A stretch of 64,000 nt of DNA, taken from positions 1-64,000 of the forward strand of contig JADDMT010000107.1 in the NCBI GenBank assembly GCA_021401465.1, given 5' to 3'. Below are positions 21,340 through 31,700 of this stretch, one piece after another. Origin of the DNA: Teratosphaeria epicoccoides. Lineage: Eukaryota > Ascomycota > Dothideomycetes > Mycosphaerellales > Teratosphaeriaceae. Position 1 is the first letter of the stretch. Every line of letters begins with the position of its first letter. Made by a program: the position numbers and the translations under genes. The notes under the pieces are model-generated. The model ran no database searches, was not told the origin of the DNA, and worked only from the letters and a program-made list of their open reading frames with translations.

Positions 21340-22009
21340 AAACTGTGTGCGTGCTTGCGCTATTCGCCCACCCGTCACGCGGTCTTCTCGGGTCATTGAC
21401 GCTGCTCAGCGCTTTGGACTCCACATTCGGTGGAACAAGGACGGATACATTTGTGGCATTGACCACACTCCGGCAATGAGACTGGCAGATGCCTGGGCTC
21501 CATTCCTGTCCAAGCTGATCAATTCATGCCGCTAGTATTGCGAGAGCCTCATGTGGAATCTTCGAAGTTTGCGAAATGGCTCAGCGATCGCTTCTGCGCA
21601 AAAGACGGGGTCACGCTGGACAGGAACGGCGACACAGTCTATGAGACCATTGCTGGACCTGCCCTGGTTTGATGCTCGAAACATCGATAGCCGCCGGTTG
21701 CCAACGAATCTGTCCAAAGAGTGCGGCGAGAATAGATGGAAGTTCTGGACCGTTGGAGTGAATGACTCCTTCGTCAGAGGCGTTATAAGAAGTTATGTAA
21801 CAGCTTCAGGCTCTTGTTCATTGGATCTCGGCATCCTGGTCTATGCGACGCACCCTAATATCATGATCCGCGAAGCATATTCGGGCGCTCCAGCAGCGAC
21901 ATCCTGCCTGCTAGATCGTACATGGGACCAGGACTTGAGCCTTGTTCAGTGTCGGAGTCGCGGCGATGCTGCGATCGAATCCTTCATCAAGACTCTCACG
22001 GCTGAGTAG
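21340..22009 (+). pseudogene. broken gene of unknown family
   Basis: Three plausible coding stretches follow one another on the plus strand in different frames: 21347-21535 (DAAQRFGLHIRWNKDGYICG, RLADAWAPFLSKLINS), about 21525-21670 (MPLVLREPHVESSKFAKWLS, DRNGDTVYETIAGPAL) and 21660-22009 (ENRWKFWTVGVNDSF to FIKTLTAE). The frame changes have no obvious splice sites, so I read it as one gene with at least two frameshifts. I do not recognise the family. Confidence 0.4.
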
Positions 22010-22134
22010 CTTAACTGCGGCACCTCGGTCGACGGACTTGTGGAAGAACGCAACTGCGAAAGGTGCTACGACCTTTATGGCAAAGGCCGAGTGCTAAAAA
22101 AAACTTATGCTGGCTTGAAGCTGGTCGGGCGCAT

Positions 22135-22590
22135 CTAAGCCTCTTTCTTTAGCAAAAGCTCTTAAGTAGCTACAACATGCCGCCCTATATCCTAGTCCTT
22201 TAAGCCTCTTTGCAACGTCTTGTCTGAAAAGTCAGGAAGATTAGCTTCATGTCTTAAAGCGCCTAAACTAAGACTTGATCCTTTAAAGCCATCATTCTCT
22301 GTTATGTCTTCTGCCCTGTCCTTTACCTCTTCATTAAGGTGAACTCTACGCCTATGACTACCTCGAGTTTCTTTGTTAAACAGCCTTCTTCTAACGTGCT
22401 CTAAAGAAAGCACATTAGGGATCCTTTAGTAGTCAATCTTGAAGCACTCTGCAATAAGCTCATTCTTACTATGTACTGTGTTCCCTGACTTCTTTTCATA
22501 GAAATCCAGAATCTCCCTGGCTCCCTTAATCTTTGCCTTTGATGGTGTGTTCAAATGGGGCCCTATTGTTGTGCAATAAGGATCAAAAGA
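22135..22590 (-). mobile_element. probable DNA-transposon remnant (N-terminal transposase part)
   Basis: The region is T/A-richer than its neighbours. On the minus strand it reads, across stops, as a basic helix-turn-helix-like region: one open piece is 22413-22192 (SLEHVRRRLFNKETRGSHRR, then LSLGALRHEANLPDFSDKTL), preceded by 'IKG...' and 'YEKK..GN' type fragments. That layout recalls the N-terminus of fungal Tc1/pogo-like transposases, but this is recognition from general pattern only. No terminal inverted repeat was found and no DDE catalytic domain is present. Confidence 0.35.
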
Positions 22591-23491
22591 CCGTGTGTTT
22601 GCAGCTGGTTATTGAGAAGCCGAGGCCCGGAGGTTTCGCCGCTTTTTGACTTCGGGTCGATGGCATTTTCTGCAAGATCAGGTGGAAGGCTTTGCATCCA
22701 AAATTGAAAAGGGCCTTAGGGGTTCAAGATGCGCGCACCATGTTCACCAGGCCTTTGTCAGCATTTGTGATTGCTCAGAATTCGGTCAGAAGATCAGTAA
22801 CAGAATTCGTCAACGATTTACGTGACATGCTAATTCATTCTTCCAGATCACAGATTAATAAGCAAAGCCCAGGGCGTGAAGCTTTTCGCGGTAGCCTTGG
22901 CAGGGCTTGGCACGACCGTTTCTTATCTGTGACCACTCTCACACTCTCACCCAGCCGTGCTGTCTCTCATTATCTGGCAGACGATTTTCACAAACTATCG
23001 AATCCGACTGGCACGCTGCAGGCATGCTGTATCTCTGCCACGGCATAGTCTCAGCGAAGCAAAAGATCGCCGTCTTGACATCGCCGAGGATGGGATATCC
23101 CTGTACATCTCCACGGCGGGTACATCTTCTGTCCCAAACGAGCAATGAGAACAGCCCGGTAGTCGGGACAGCATTGCAGAACCCAGTCTTTTTTGGTGAA
23201 GGCTCAACGCAGTCAACAGCGATTGGTCAGATAATGCTCCGTCCTTGCCTACTCCAGTAAAGGAAGGACGTCGCAGACGGCCTGAGGTGATCAAAGGCTG
23301 TCACTAGATTTTCCTGCCTTTCGCAAGCGTCAACAGGCAAGCATGGGCTTGTCCGGTTGGAAGGAGGCCGATAAGACGGTAGACTAAACATCTGTATAAA
23401 CAGCGAAACGTCCAAAATCCTCAGTCATGCACACTTTGCCAATTTTCTTGATCGCTCGCCACCGGGAAACAGCTCCTGCTGCATAGCCACG
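22591..23491. other. intergenic, nothing recognised
   Basis: About 900 bp before the formate/nitrite transporter. Only short overlapping frames, no motif. Confidence 0.5.
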
Positions 23492-24651
23492 ATGCAGTCT
23501 CCCATCCATGTCATCGTCAATTGCTACACGCCTCCGCAGACAGTGGAATTATGTTCGCGAGCCGGCGTGGCAAAAGCCAGTATGTCAAGTTCTGATGAGC
23601 TGGACGTGGCGTATGACTGACTTGTATGCCAGACATGAGGCTCGATAAGATGTTCTTCAGCTCATTCATGGCTGGCTGTCTTCTGGCCTTTGCTTGTGCA
23701 GCTCTGCTCTCGACCAATACCGCTCCCTGGTACCAGCAGAACGCCCCGGGTTTGATTCGGACGATCGGCGCCTTGATCTTCCCCTTCGGACTCGTGACCA
23801 TCGTTGTTACGGGCGCTGACCTCTGCACTGGTTCCTTCATGGTCAGTTATGGGTGAGGCGAGGTACTTTGCGTGACTGCTGACAGTAAGTATAGTACACT
23901 ACCATCGCCTGTCTGCACCGCCGCCTTTCGCCTTTGAGAATGCTGATGCATTGGTTCGTGACCTTCTGGGGCAACCTTGCAGGCTCTCTGTTCGTCATGG
24001 CCATTATCATTGGCTACGGAGACGTATTCAGCTCGGCCGCATATCATGCTGAGGCCGAGGCCTTCGCCATGACAAAGGTCGTAACGCCACCATGGCACAG
24101 CATCTTCCTTAGGGGCATCGGTGCGAATTGGCTTGTCTGCCTGGCCTGTTTCCTGGCCTTTAGCGCAAGGGAGTATTTCAGCAAGGTCGTTGCAATCTGG
24201 TGGTACGCCAATAATGAGTATCGGGGTATCTGGGGCGTTAGCTGATCTCTTAAAATAGGCCTACGTTCGCCTTCGTTTGTCTGGGATTTGACCACGTCGT
24301 TGCAAACATGTTTTTCGTGCCAGTGGCCATCTTTTTGGGCGCCCCGAAGATCACCGTCGGATATTACAGTGAGTGACGAAGAATGATGGATCCTGGGAGA
24401 GTCTGCCGTGCTGACATGCCCGTGAAGTCTGGAAATCGATGATCCCGGCTCTTATTGGCAACATCATTGGTGGTGGCCTCTTCGTGGGTGTGGTCTACTG
24501 GTATCTTTATCTTACAGGCGAGAGCACACCGATTCTCATCGACGGTAACACTTTCGACGACGACAAAGGGCCGCTCGTGGGTGAGAGTGTCAATGGCTCT
24601 TCTGCTCACTCGACTAACGAGCCTGCCAAAACCGTTGAGCATATGGTCTGA
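23492..24651 (+). CDS. formate/nitrite transporter (FNT family)
   Basis: Integral membrane channel/transporter for small monocarboxylates or nitrite. Five exons: 23492-23579, 23633-23841, 23895-24202, 24259-24368 and 24428-24651 (312 aa). Every junction restores the family sequence: GVAKA-NMRLDKMFFSSFMAG, TGSFM-YTTIACLHRR, KVVAIW-WPTFAFVCLGFDHVVANM and GYY-IWKSMIPALIGNIIGGG. About six hydrophobic spans are visible, with GADLCTGSFM and the FDHVVANMFF segment typical of FNT pores. The tail from LYLTGESTP on is hydrophilic. The donor of intron 2 (GTCAGT) and the acceptor of intron 4 (GTGAAG) are weak. Whether it carries formate or nitrite cannot be told from sequence; no nitrate-assimilation genes adjoin it. 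Confidence 0.93.
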
Positions 24652-25503
24652 TCAGAGCCGAACCGCCTGTGCGCAGGCTGTGTTGCCTAATCCGGCAGCG
24701 AGCCGAACAAATCTCTGCAGAAAAGCCAGTAGCACTGTGCGGATATGATTGTAAATCGTGGGCCTGTACTAGACATTACCACACCGTCGTCAGTCGTGCC
24801 GAGAGTGAGCGATTCTGTGCGACAAAGACCCTTTCCCCTCCAGTTTCGTAGTGTTAACGATTCTGCCGTGCAGATCGCTGAATCCTCGCGCGTCGATCTT
24901 GGGCCATCGGACGCGCTTGCTTCGCTGTATATGTGTGTTTACCACAGAGGGCCAAACTCAACCACGGATCGCGCGGCTGTCGGTCCTTTGCCACAAGATA
25001 GATATTGGTTTAGCCTGAAATGCGACGGCTGCCTCCGCTTCGGACAGTACCTCTGCCTAGCTGGTCACGTGAATGTCATCGCTTGGAAAGGTAGCGAGTT
25101 TGCATAGAATGCGATGCAAGACTGGCTTGCAGAGTGCAGACTACTGCAGCGGCTGAAGGTGGAGTGGGGAGGATGTTGACTCGTGACTTTGTATACGCCA
25201 TTTGTGACCACCTGCGCAATGACGCCTGCTCTGCCGTTGCTCTGGGGCACCCATGTCATGTCTGCTGCATCAGCAGGGGTCAGACGATTCGCAAAATCCG
25301 TGCAGTGTTGTAGCATTCATCTCTGCTCTGTACTACTACGACTGTGGCGTACCTAGGTACTTATGCATTCTTGGGGCTAAAACACAAGCCCATTCCCGAG
25401 CACGCATCGCCCAGAATCACAAGCACCGTCGCACTCAGAAACGACTTATGATCAAAGCCCCGTCAGCAGCGATCTCATCAACGCAGGTTTCCGCGCTCGC
25501 TTC
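24652..25503. other. intergenic, nothing recognised
   Basis: About 850 bp downstream of the transporter. Short frames only. Confidence 0.5.
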
Positions 25504-25647
25504 TTATATATCATGTTGACATGATGTTCTTTGACAATGCTGGAAATCCGCCGCAACATAGCACGAATGAGGGCACCTTGTGCAGTCTGCGAGCACCATG
25601 CTGATGCTGCTGGCCAGGACTGCGAGGGCGAAGACGGGGAGGCGCAT
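25504..25647 (-). CDS. small secreted cysteine-rich peptide candidate
   Basis: 47-aa frame. MRLPVFALAVLASSISMVLA is a clear signal peptide with a small-residue cleavage site, followed by a 27-residue mature part with five cysteines in C-x2-C-x3-C-x9-C-x4-C spacing. No family recognised. An odd cysteine number and the short length leave open that a further exon is missing or that the protein dimerises. Such peptides are often host-interaction or antimicrobial proteins, but nothing here shows that. Confidence 0.42.
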   Translation of the reverse strand: MRLPVFALAVLASSISMVLADCTRCPHSCYVAADFQHCQRTSCQHDI

Positions 25648-26888
25648 GATAGCTTGCTTTTCTTCGGGTGAGGAGATAGAGTAGTGTGGTTGCAAGCTTG
25701 TGCGCTTGGATAGTTGGGACAGCAGGTAGGTGACGATACCTATGGACGTTGTTCTCGCTGTGGGTGTAGAATTGTGCGAATGTTTCTCGCTGCAGTGGGA
25801 AACTGCGGTGATGTTCTATCGTTGAGCGGGCAAAAGGACCGAAAAGCGCATCAACGTATGCAAGAAGAGCTATGAGAGGTCAAGAAGTCTGATCATGGCT
25901 GCTCATTCTGAGACAGTCGAGATGGACTGAGCTCTCCATCCGCGGCAGATCGGGACGGATCAAGTGATGGCATTGAGGCAGACACGAAGATCGAGCTAAT
26001 TCTGTCGACTCATTTGCCAGAAGTCTGAGGTTGATTCTCCAGGCTCAAGTTCGGCAGGCGTAACGCCGTGATTGCCAGTGGCGAAGGCCAGCTTGGCTGC
26101 ATACCAGACAAGCTCGCAGGCTAACTCAGGGGGAATGGGTCTTCGCAGGTGTGAGGAAACAATGTGTGTACCAAATCACTTGGCAGATGCTCAACGCTGG
26201 GTAATCGTGCAGCCCGGAGAGAGGACATAACAGCAACCTTTGTGGACGGTCAAATGGGATGCTCATCTGGTGAAACCCGATTGTGACCGCTTCCTGCGGT
26301 TACGGTGGATATCTGCTACCTAAAATCCAGCGTGTCACTCTTCACCCATATGCAGTACAGACCGAAGATCTTAGCCGACCGCGAAGCCTTCGATGACTGA
26401 TGCAGTTGAACCCAAGACTCCTGGAGCTGTTTGCTCTTGAGCTTGGATAAAGCTCGACGTAGAGCAGTTCCGACATCCTCTTCACAGCCAAGAAGGGGGC
26501 CGCTGCTCGACGAAACCCCTGCCAGGCATGCTTGATGTGTGTTGTTCATAGTCGACCGTTGACCCTCCTTCCGTGATCTGCACCGCGCCATCAATCATTG
26601 GGCCTCCGGGTAGCCCACCGGAAAGTCAGAATGCAATGCATATAGCTTACATCGCGCGCCAAAAGTGCACCAGCCATTCCAACGTATGTAGTACAAGAGC
26701 CGAAATCAAGGCGTCACCTCATCCACAACCCAAAGCTTTTAGTTCTACAAAAAGCCAACCAATGCCGACCAAATCCGTGCGTGCTGTGGTTCCTGGAGGT
26801 TGTCCAATGCCGAACGATGCTTCGCCGCCGTTGTTTTTGAGCGGAGTCCAGTGTAACGAATGATGTTCATGCTATAATAGAAATTGCA
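25648..26888. other. intergenic, nothing recognised
   Basis: About 1.2 kb. Minus frame 26316-26594 and plus frame 26573-26863 have no recognisable content. Confidence 0.5.
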
Positions 26889-27329
26889 TTACTTGCTCGA
26901 CCTGCGCCTCTTGGCCTGCGCCGCGTTGAAGGACTTGAAATAGTCTTGCAGCTCCATATGTGCTTGCTGCGATATTCGCGCAGAAGCGGCACCGGAATCG
27001 CTGCTGGTCGATGCGAGCGATGTCCTCGAAGATGAGGGACTTAGTGCGCCATGTCGGTGTTGATCTTGGGATTGTGCCGTGAAGTATGATGTTGGTAGCC
27101 GATTGGCATGGCCCGGCAGCTGCGGGGCCGTTCTGGATGTGAAGGAGTGGGCATATTGGCTGGATGTTGACGACCAGGAAAGACGATCGCTATTTCGTTG
27201 TGAGATCGGTGATGCTGGCGGAGACGCTGTGGCTCGCTCCATGTCTGCCAATCTGCACGCTTGCGAGCAGTATGCACCAGTGGTGGAAGCCCGGTCGCAG
27301 GACAAGCAAAAGTCTTGGAAGCAATCCAT
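26889..27329 (-). CDS. ECL1-like zinc-binding protein (life-span regulatory factor family)
   Basis: 146-aa single-exon frame. The N-terminus MDCFQDFCLSCDR...YCSQACRLADMERA places cysteines at 8, 11, 21 and 25 (C-x2-C-x9-C-x3-C), the short zinc-binding motif of the Ecl1 family. Members in yeasts extend chronological life span and respond to starvation; in filamentous fungi their role is mostly unknown. The rest is Ser/Thr/Gln-rich and probably disordered, with a basic C-terminus (AAQAKRRRSSK) that could be a nuclear signal. The start at 27329 was chosen because the motif begins there; 57 codons upstream remain open but look non-coding. Confidence 0.75.
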   Translation of the reverse strand: MDCFQDFCLSCDRASTTGAYCSQACRLADMERATASPPASPISQRNSDRLSWSSTSSQYAHSFTSRTAPQLPGHANRLPTSYFTAQSQDQHRHGALSPSSSRTSLASTSSDSGAASARISQQAHMELQDYFKSFNAAQAKRRRSSK

Positions 27330-30088
27330 TGCGATGGTGTGGAAGGCGGCTGTTGTGGGTGATGTGGTCTTTGGCTTGTGCAAGGTATGTTGTAGCAGAG
27401 AGGAATGGACATTCAGAAGGGTCGTCGCTTTATTGTTGTTGTCGCCCAATGCAGGGTGTGATTCATAGAGCGCACGGACTATGGCGTGCTCCGAAGTCAA
27501 GCAGTACCAAATAAGGCGTGGGTGTATGACACACAGAAGTGCTATGGCATGATATGTCGCGATGGGGAAGCTAGAGAATTAAGGAAGCAGCAAAGAAGGG
27601 CATGCTTGTACATAAAGTAGAGCTGGGAGCGGAGAGCAGACCTGACGGTAGGCGCTTGATCGTTGGCTGAGTGGTCCGCTGCTCTCGTCACTCATCAGGC
27701 ACGAAGGCGCATGAAAAAGTGGGGTATGAGCTAGACAATGTGTATGAGTGGCTTGGTTGGCGTGCATGACCATCTGCACCTACACGTCCCTGTCAGAAAC
27801 TGCAGCGAGCGGCCGAGCGTGGGGGCGTGCCGCGCGCGATTGAGCCTTGGCCTGCGACGCCCTCATGATCATGACTACCGCGTCTTTGATGATGCGAGCA
27901 CTGACCTTGGCGGCACGTGCATGTGGATTACGCAAAAGGACAACAAAGATGATGGCGGGATGCTCCCGGTTCAGGGCAGCACAAGGCAGCAGACACGAGG
28001 TCGAGCCCGAGCAAATGGAGCGCTAAAGACGCAGGCGCCAAAGGCAAAGATTTTGCGTGTCCCAGTCTAGCCGCGCACGGCGACATCCACGTGCTAGTGG
28101 AAGGTGGAAGGGTGGTGATCCTGAGGCACTGTCTGAGACAGTCAATAATGATTATTTATGATATTAATGGATGACAGCTGAGGTTCCAGTCTCCCGTCAA
28201 GTCAAGGCTCAACAGTGTCATTGACGCGCTCGGCGTCACCCTCCGCAATCGGCCCAGGCCCCATCGTCTGCCTCAGGCGGCAGGCCAAATGTCATCATCA
28301 CAACAATGAACCCTGGTGGCCTCGGACCGAGTGTCGGATGGCCCGGGATGCGACCACCGACGCACGTGACCAGCGATTCATGACGCGCTGATGATTGGCA
28401 GCGCATGACGAATCTCGATGAGAGCGAAGCGGCGATGCTGCAATCCACCACCTTCGTTCCGCATGAATCATGATTAATGAATGATCCAGGCGGCAATCTT
28501 CCAACGCTCAACCCTTTGCGCAATCCCCAAAACCCCGCCTGCTGCAGCGTCGCGAGCGGTTCGGGCCAGCGTGCATGTGTGGGTGTGGGCTTTCGCAAGC
28601 AAATCACGCACTTCGACTTGGCTGGGCTGTTCGCAGGGAACATGCTCTCGGGACGTTCGAACGAGTGGAGGCACGCTCTCGACTCTCATCACCTTCACAG
28701 GAGCCTCCTGGTACACAGCTGCGTCTTGCCGAGCGATCGACCACCATCGCCTAGCTGGTGCCTCAGGTTGCCACAGAGGACTAATGCATCCCTCAGGCTC
28801 GCGCGGCAAAGTCGCAGCTCCAGCAGCGGCTCGCGCACTCACTCACCGGCTCTTCGCTTTGAAGCATTGGTTCACGCAAAAAACAGCCAGGTTGTCACAG
28901 ACCAGCCGACCTCTGGACCACCTCGCGGCGCCCCCACGCTACTGCGGGTCCCAATCAGCGGCTTAGCTGGACCGTGATATGAGACAAGGTATCGAATTCG
29001 GCAGCAGGCATGTAAGAGGTGCCGATTGCGCCCTCGACAAGGTATCCGGCAGTAGTAACGACTTGCCTCCAGCGTCGATCTGAGACAAGACCCTGTCAGA
29101 CCCTGAGGCACGAAACATGGCATCGTCAAGACGACCTAACTGTGCTAGCAAGGTCCCAGGAGACATTATTTTCTTCGTGACACGACGCTGGCGGCCATGG
29201 AGCAATGATCATCTGTGAGCTGACGTTCAGAGCGGCCTCGTCATGTGCGACGCAAGCAATGCACTGGATCAAGGCCTTAAAGCAATTGAGCTCCAGCAGG
29301 GTGCGGCGATGCTCACGCAATCCCCACACTTCTGTGACAGCAGCCGTCCTGCGTACAGCCGCCTCTGTGCGTGATCACTGAATCAGAACTTCCAAGGATA
29401 GGTACCAGTTGGCTTGTACCTATTGCAGCTCGAGGCAATGCTTTCTGGCCACGTCGTTTGGCATTTTCCAGTGCGGATTTCTGGCAGGTTTCAGCTCACG
29501 ACAGCGACAAAGCTTGCCAAATTGGCTCTGCGGCATCTCATACAAGTGTCCTAGCTTTGACTATGGGTTCCCTTAGAAGTACAATAATTGCGTTCCGCAG
29601 GCAGCCATAAGGTTAGGCATGTCTGTCGCACGGTGCGCTGATTACAGTCGGCATTGTGCAACCTGGCTCGTAAATAAGCTGCAGGTCGCCTAATGCGTAT
29701 CTGCCTATCTGCTTTTGCCATCGGCACAGCGCAGGTCCGCAACGCCCCTGACAGCTCCCCATGGCTCAATGCAAGCCATTATGCTCGCATAGAGGCGGCA
29801 TCCCGTCGGGCCAAGGGGGCCTCGAAGCACATTGCCCTTTGAATCCTGCCAAGCAAAGATTCCTCAGCAAAGCTCTGGCCGATAGTGGACCTCATGCCGC
29901 AGCAAGCATCAAGAGTCAAAGCTCATGAAGAGGCTATTATCGTTATTGCAAGTGCTACATGTCACTACGATAAGGTGCGCCTTCGAAACGACAACGCATC
30001 AGCCTCATCAGCATATGCGTGTCCTCGACGAGTAAGCTCTGCTCCTCCCGAGACAACGACGCATCACCTTCACCATGCGCGCATCCGC
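27330..30088. other. long intergenic region, no supported gene
   Basis: About 2.75 kb. Overlapping frames of up to 166 codons exist near 28477-28977 on both strands, but none shows a domain, signal peptide or convincing codon pattern. A short AT-rich patch lies at 28145-28170. No RNA gene recognised. Confidence 0.5.
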
Positions 30089-30530
30089 CTATTTATCCGG
30101 GCAATTAAATCCCTACACCAACGTCAGCAAAATATCTCCCACACAGCAGACAACAAAAGACTCGATCATCAAGACTCACATTGACACCCGAAAACACCGC
30201 CCCCAACAGCGGGTTAATCAATCTCGCGTTGCCCGTGTGCACCTTAAATAGCATCTCCGTCTGCTGGTGCTTATTCCTCGGATGACACGTGACCTTGAAC
30301 TGGTCATGCCCAGTGCGCTCGAAATTGGCCACCAGCGCGTTCCCGGCGTTCTTGCAGGTCGCCTCGTCGTAGGCGACGCCAATCTCGATCGTGTAGTAGG
30401 CTCCAGAGCCGAGATCTTGCTCGGCGCGGCAGGATGTCGTGCCCTTGGTGACTTGTTTGTATTGGTAACTTCCAATTACGGAGGTGGGGAGCAGGGCTAG
30501 AGGGAAAAGGAAAAGGGACCTGGGCTTCAT
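30089..30530 (-). CDS. small secreted protein, four cysteines, two exons
   Basis: Exon 1 is 30530-30180 and exon 2 is only 24 bases (30112-30089). The 67-bp intron has a GTGAGT donor, a GCTGAC branch-like site and a GTAG acceptor, and splicing gives a C-terminus VNGFNCPDK in place of a hydrophobic read-through tail. The product is 124 aa: signal peptide MKPRSLFLFPLALLPTSVIG, then a mature domain with Cys in TSCRAEQ, ATCKNAGN, KVTCHPR and FNCP. I recall similar short ascomycete secreted proteins ending in a GFNC-type motif, but no function is known to me. Confidence 0.65.
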
Positions 30531-31700
30531 TTTGAGGTTTGTGTTGAGATGATTCCGGTTGGTTAGGTTGCAGCGAGCGAGGATGTTCGAACATGGGCAG
30601 AGGGTCGGTCACCGATTTGGCCATTTTGTCAACTACTACCGTCCTATTGAGCACCAGAAACGGGCCGTCAATAGCTTTGACGATTCATTGACTGCTCGAC
30701 CACACAGACAAGGACGGGACAAAGGGTGACGTGGCTCTCAGCACTCGCTGGTGAAGCTGGACTTGTCAGGCGATCAATCGATTGTCCACGTACCCAAGAA
30801 ATGGACGCGGCAACCAAGCGCTGGAGCAGCGTGGCCTGATGAGGCGCTGCATCTGTCCACAGCTCGCGGCCTTGTCAATACGACATTCGACATTCAAAAG
30901 TTGCCAGACGCATCCGCCGATGCAAAGTACATGGTGTCTCCAAGCTGCCCCGGTGACCAGCTGCCTCCGAAGCACTGGCGAGCGCGAAGCTCTCGCAACC
31001 CACCCGTCGGCCTCAAAGAGTGACATGCAGAACAGCATACTGCTTCTCCAGCATTGGCGCCGCAGGCCCGACAAAGGACATCCAAGCCCGGGTGATGGTG
31101 AAGCTCGCAAGGGCAGTCTCCCGTCGCCGAGCTCGGGAGCGCTTTATGTGCAGTTGACGAATGCAGTGCCTACGCAAGGCGCTTGGCGTGACTTCTTGGC
31201 CTTATGGCCTGCTACCTTGACTCGTTCGCGTGATGGTCGAGATGGCCGGCAGTGCTGCCCCGCGAACGTTGGCGGTAGCTGCTGCGATGTCGTCTGCACC
31301 GGCTGTGTGCGTGTCTACGTCTCCCTCTCAAGCACGAGCGGCAATCATAGCAACGAGCGTGACGAGTTCGGTGCTGGAGCTGCTTTCTGACTAGCTCCTA
31401 CCGTCATGCGACCACCTTGCTCCTTTGTGAAATCCACCACCCCAGAGATCGTGGAATGCCCAGCGCAATTTGAAGTGGCGATGACGAATCGAAGATTGTG
31501 TGATCCGGACGGCAGAAGTCCTCGTGGTGGATGGAGGTGGTGGACTCAGGTGGCGTCATCTTGTCCCATGACGTCCAGCTCCTCATGACGGGCTGTCAGG
31601 TGAACAAAAGCGAAGGGCCATCGGACGGCGGGCTGGGACAATTGACCTCATCGGGCCGGCTACACTGAACTTCACATCTTTAAGCAGGGCTTATACACCA
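30531..31700. other. intergenic, no supported gene
   Basis: About 1.17 kb between the secreted protein and NDC1. The plus frame 30782-31390 (202 codons) has no recognisable motif and is overlapped by equally long frames on the other strand. Confidence 0.5.

Noticed and set aside
28477..28977. 166-codon plus-strand frame in a long intergenic region
   Set aside because: No domain, signal peptide or coding-like composition; overlapped by comparable frames on both strands.
29885..30184. 99-codon plus-strand frame overlapping the secreted-protein 3' end
   Set aside because: Antisense to the intron and last exon of the secreted protein, with no motif.
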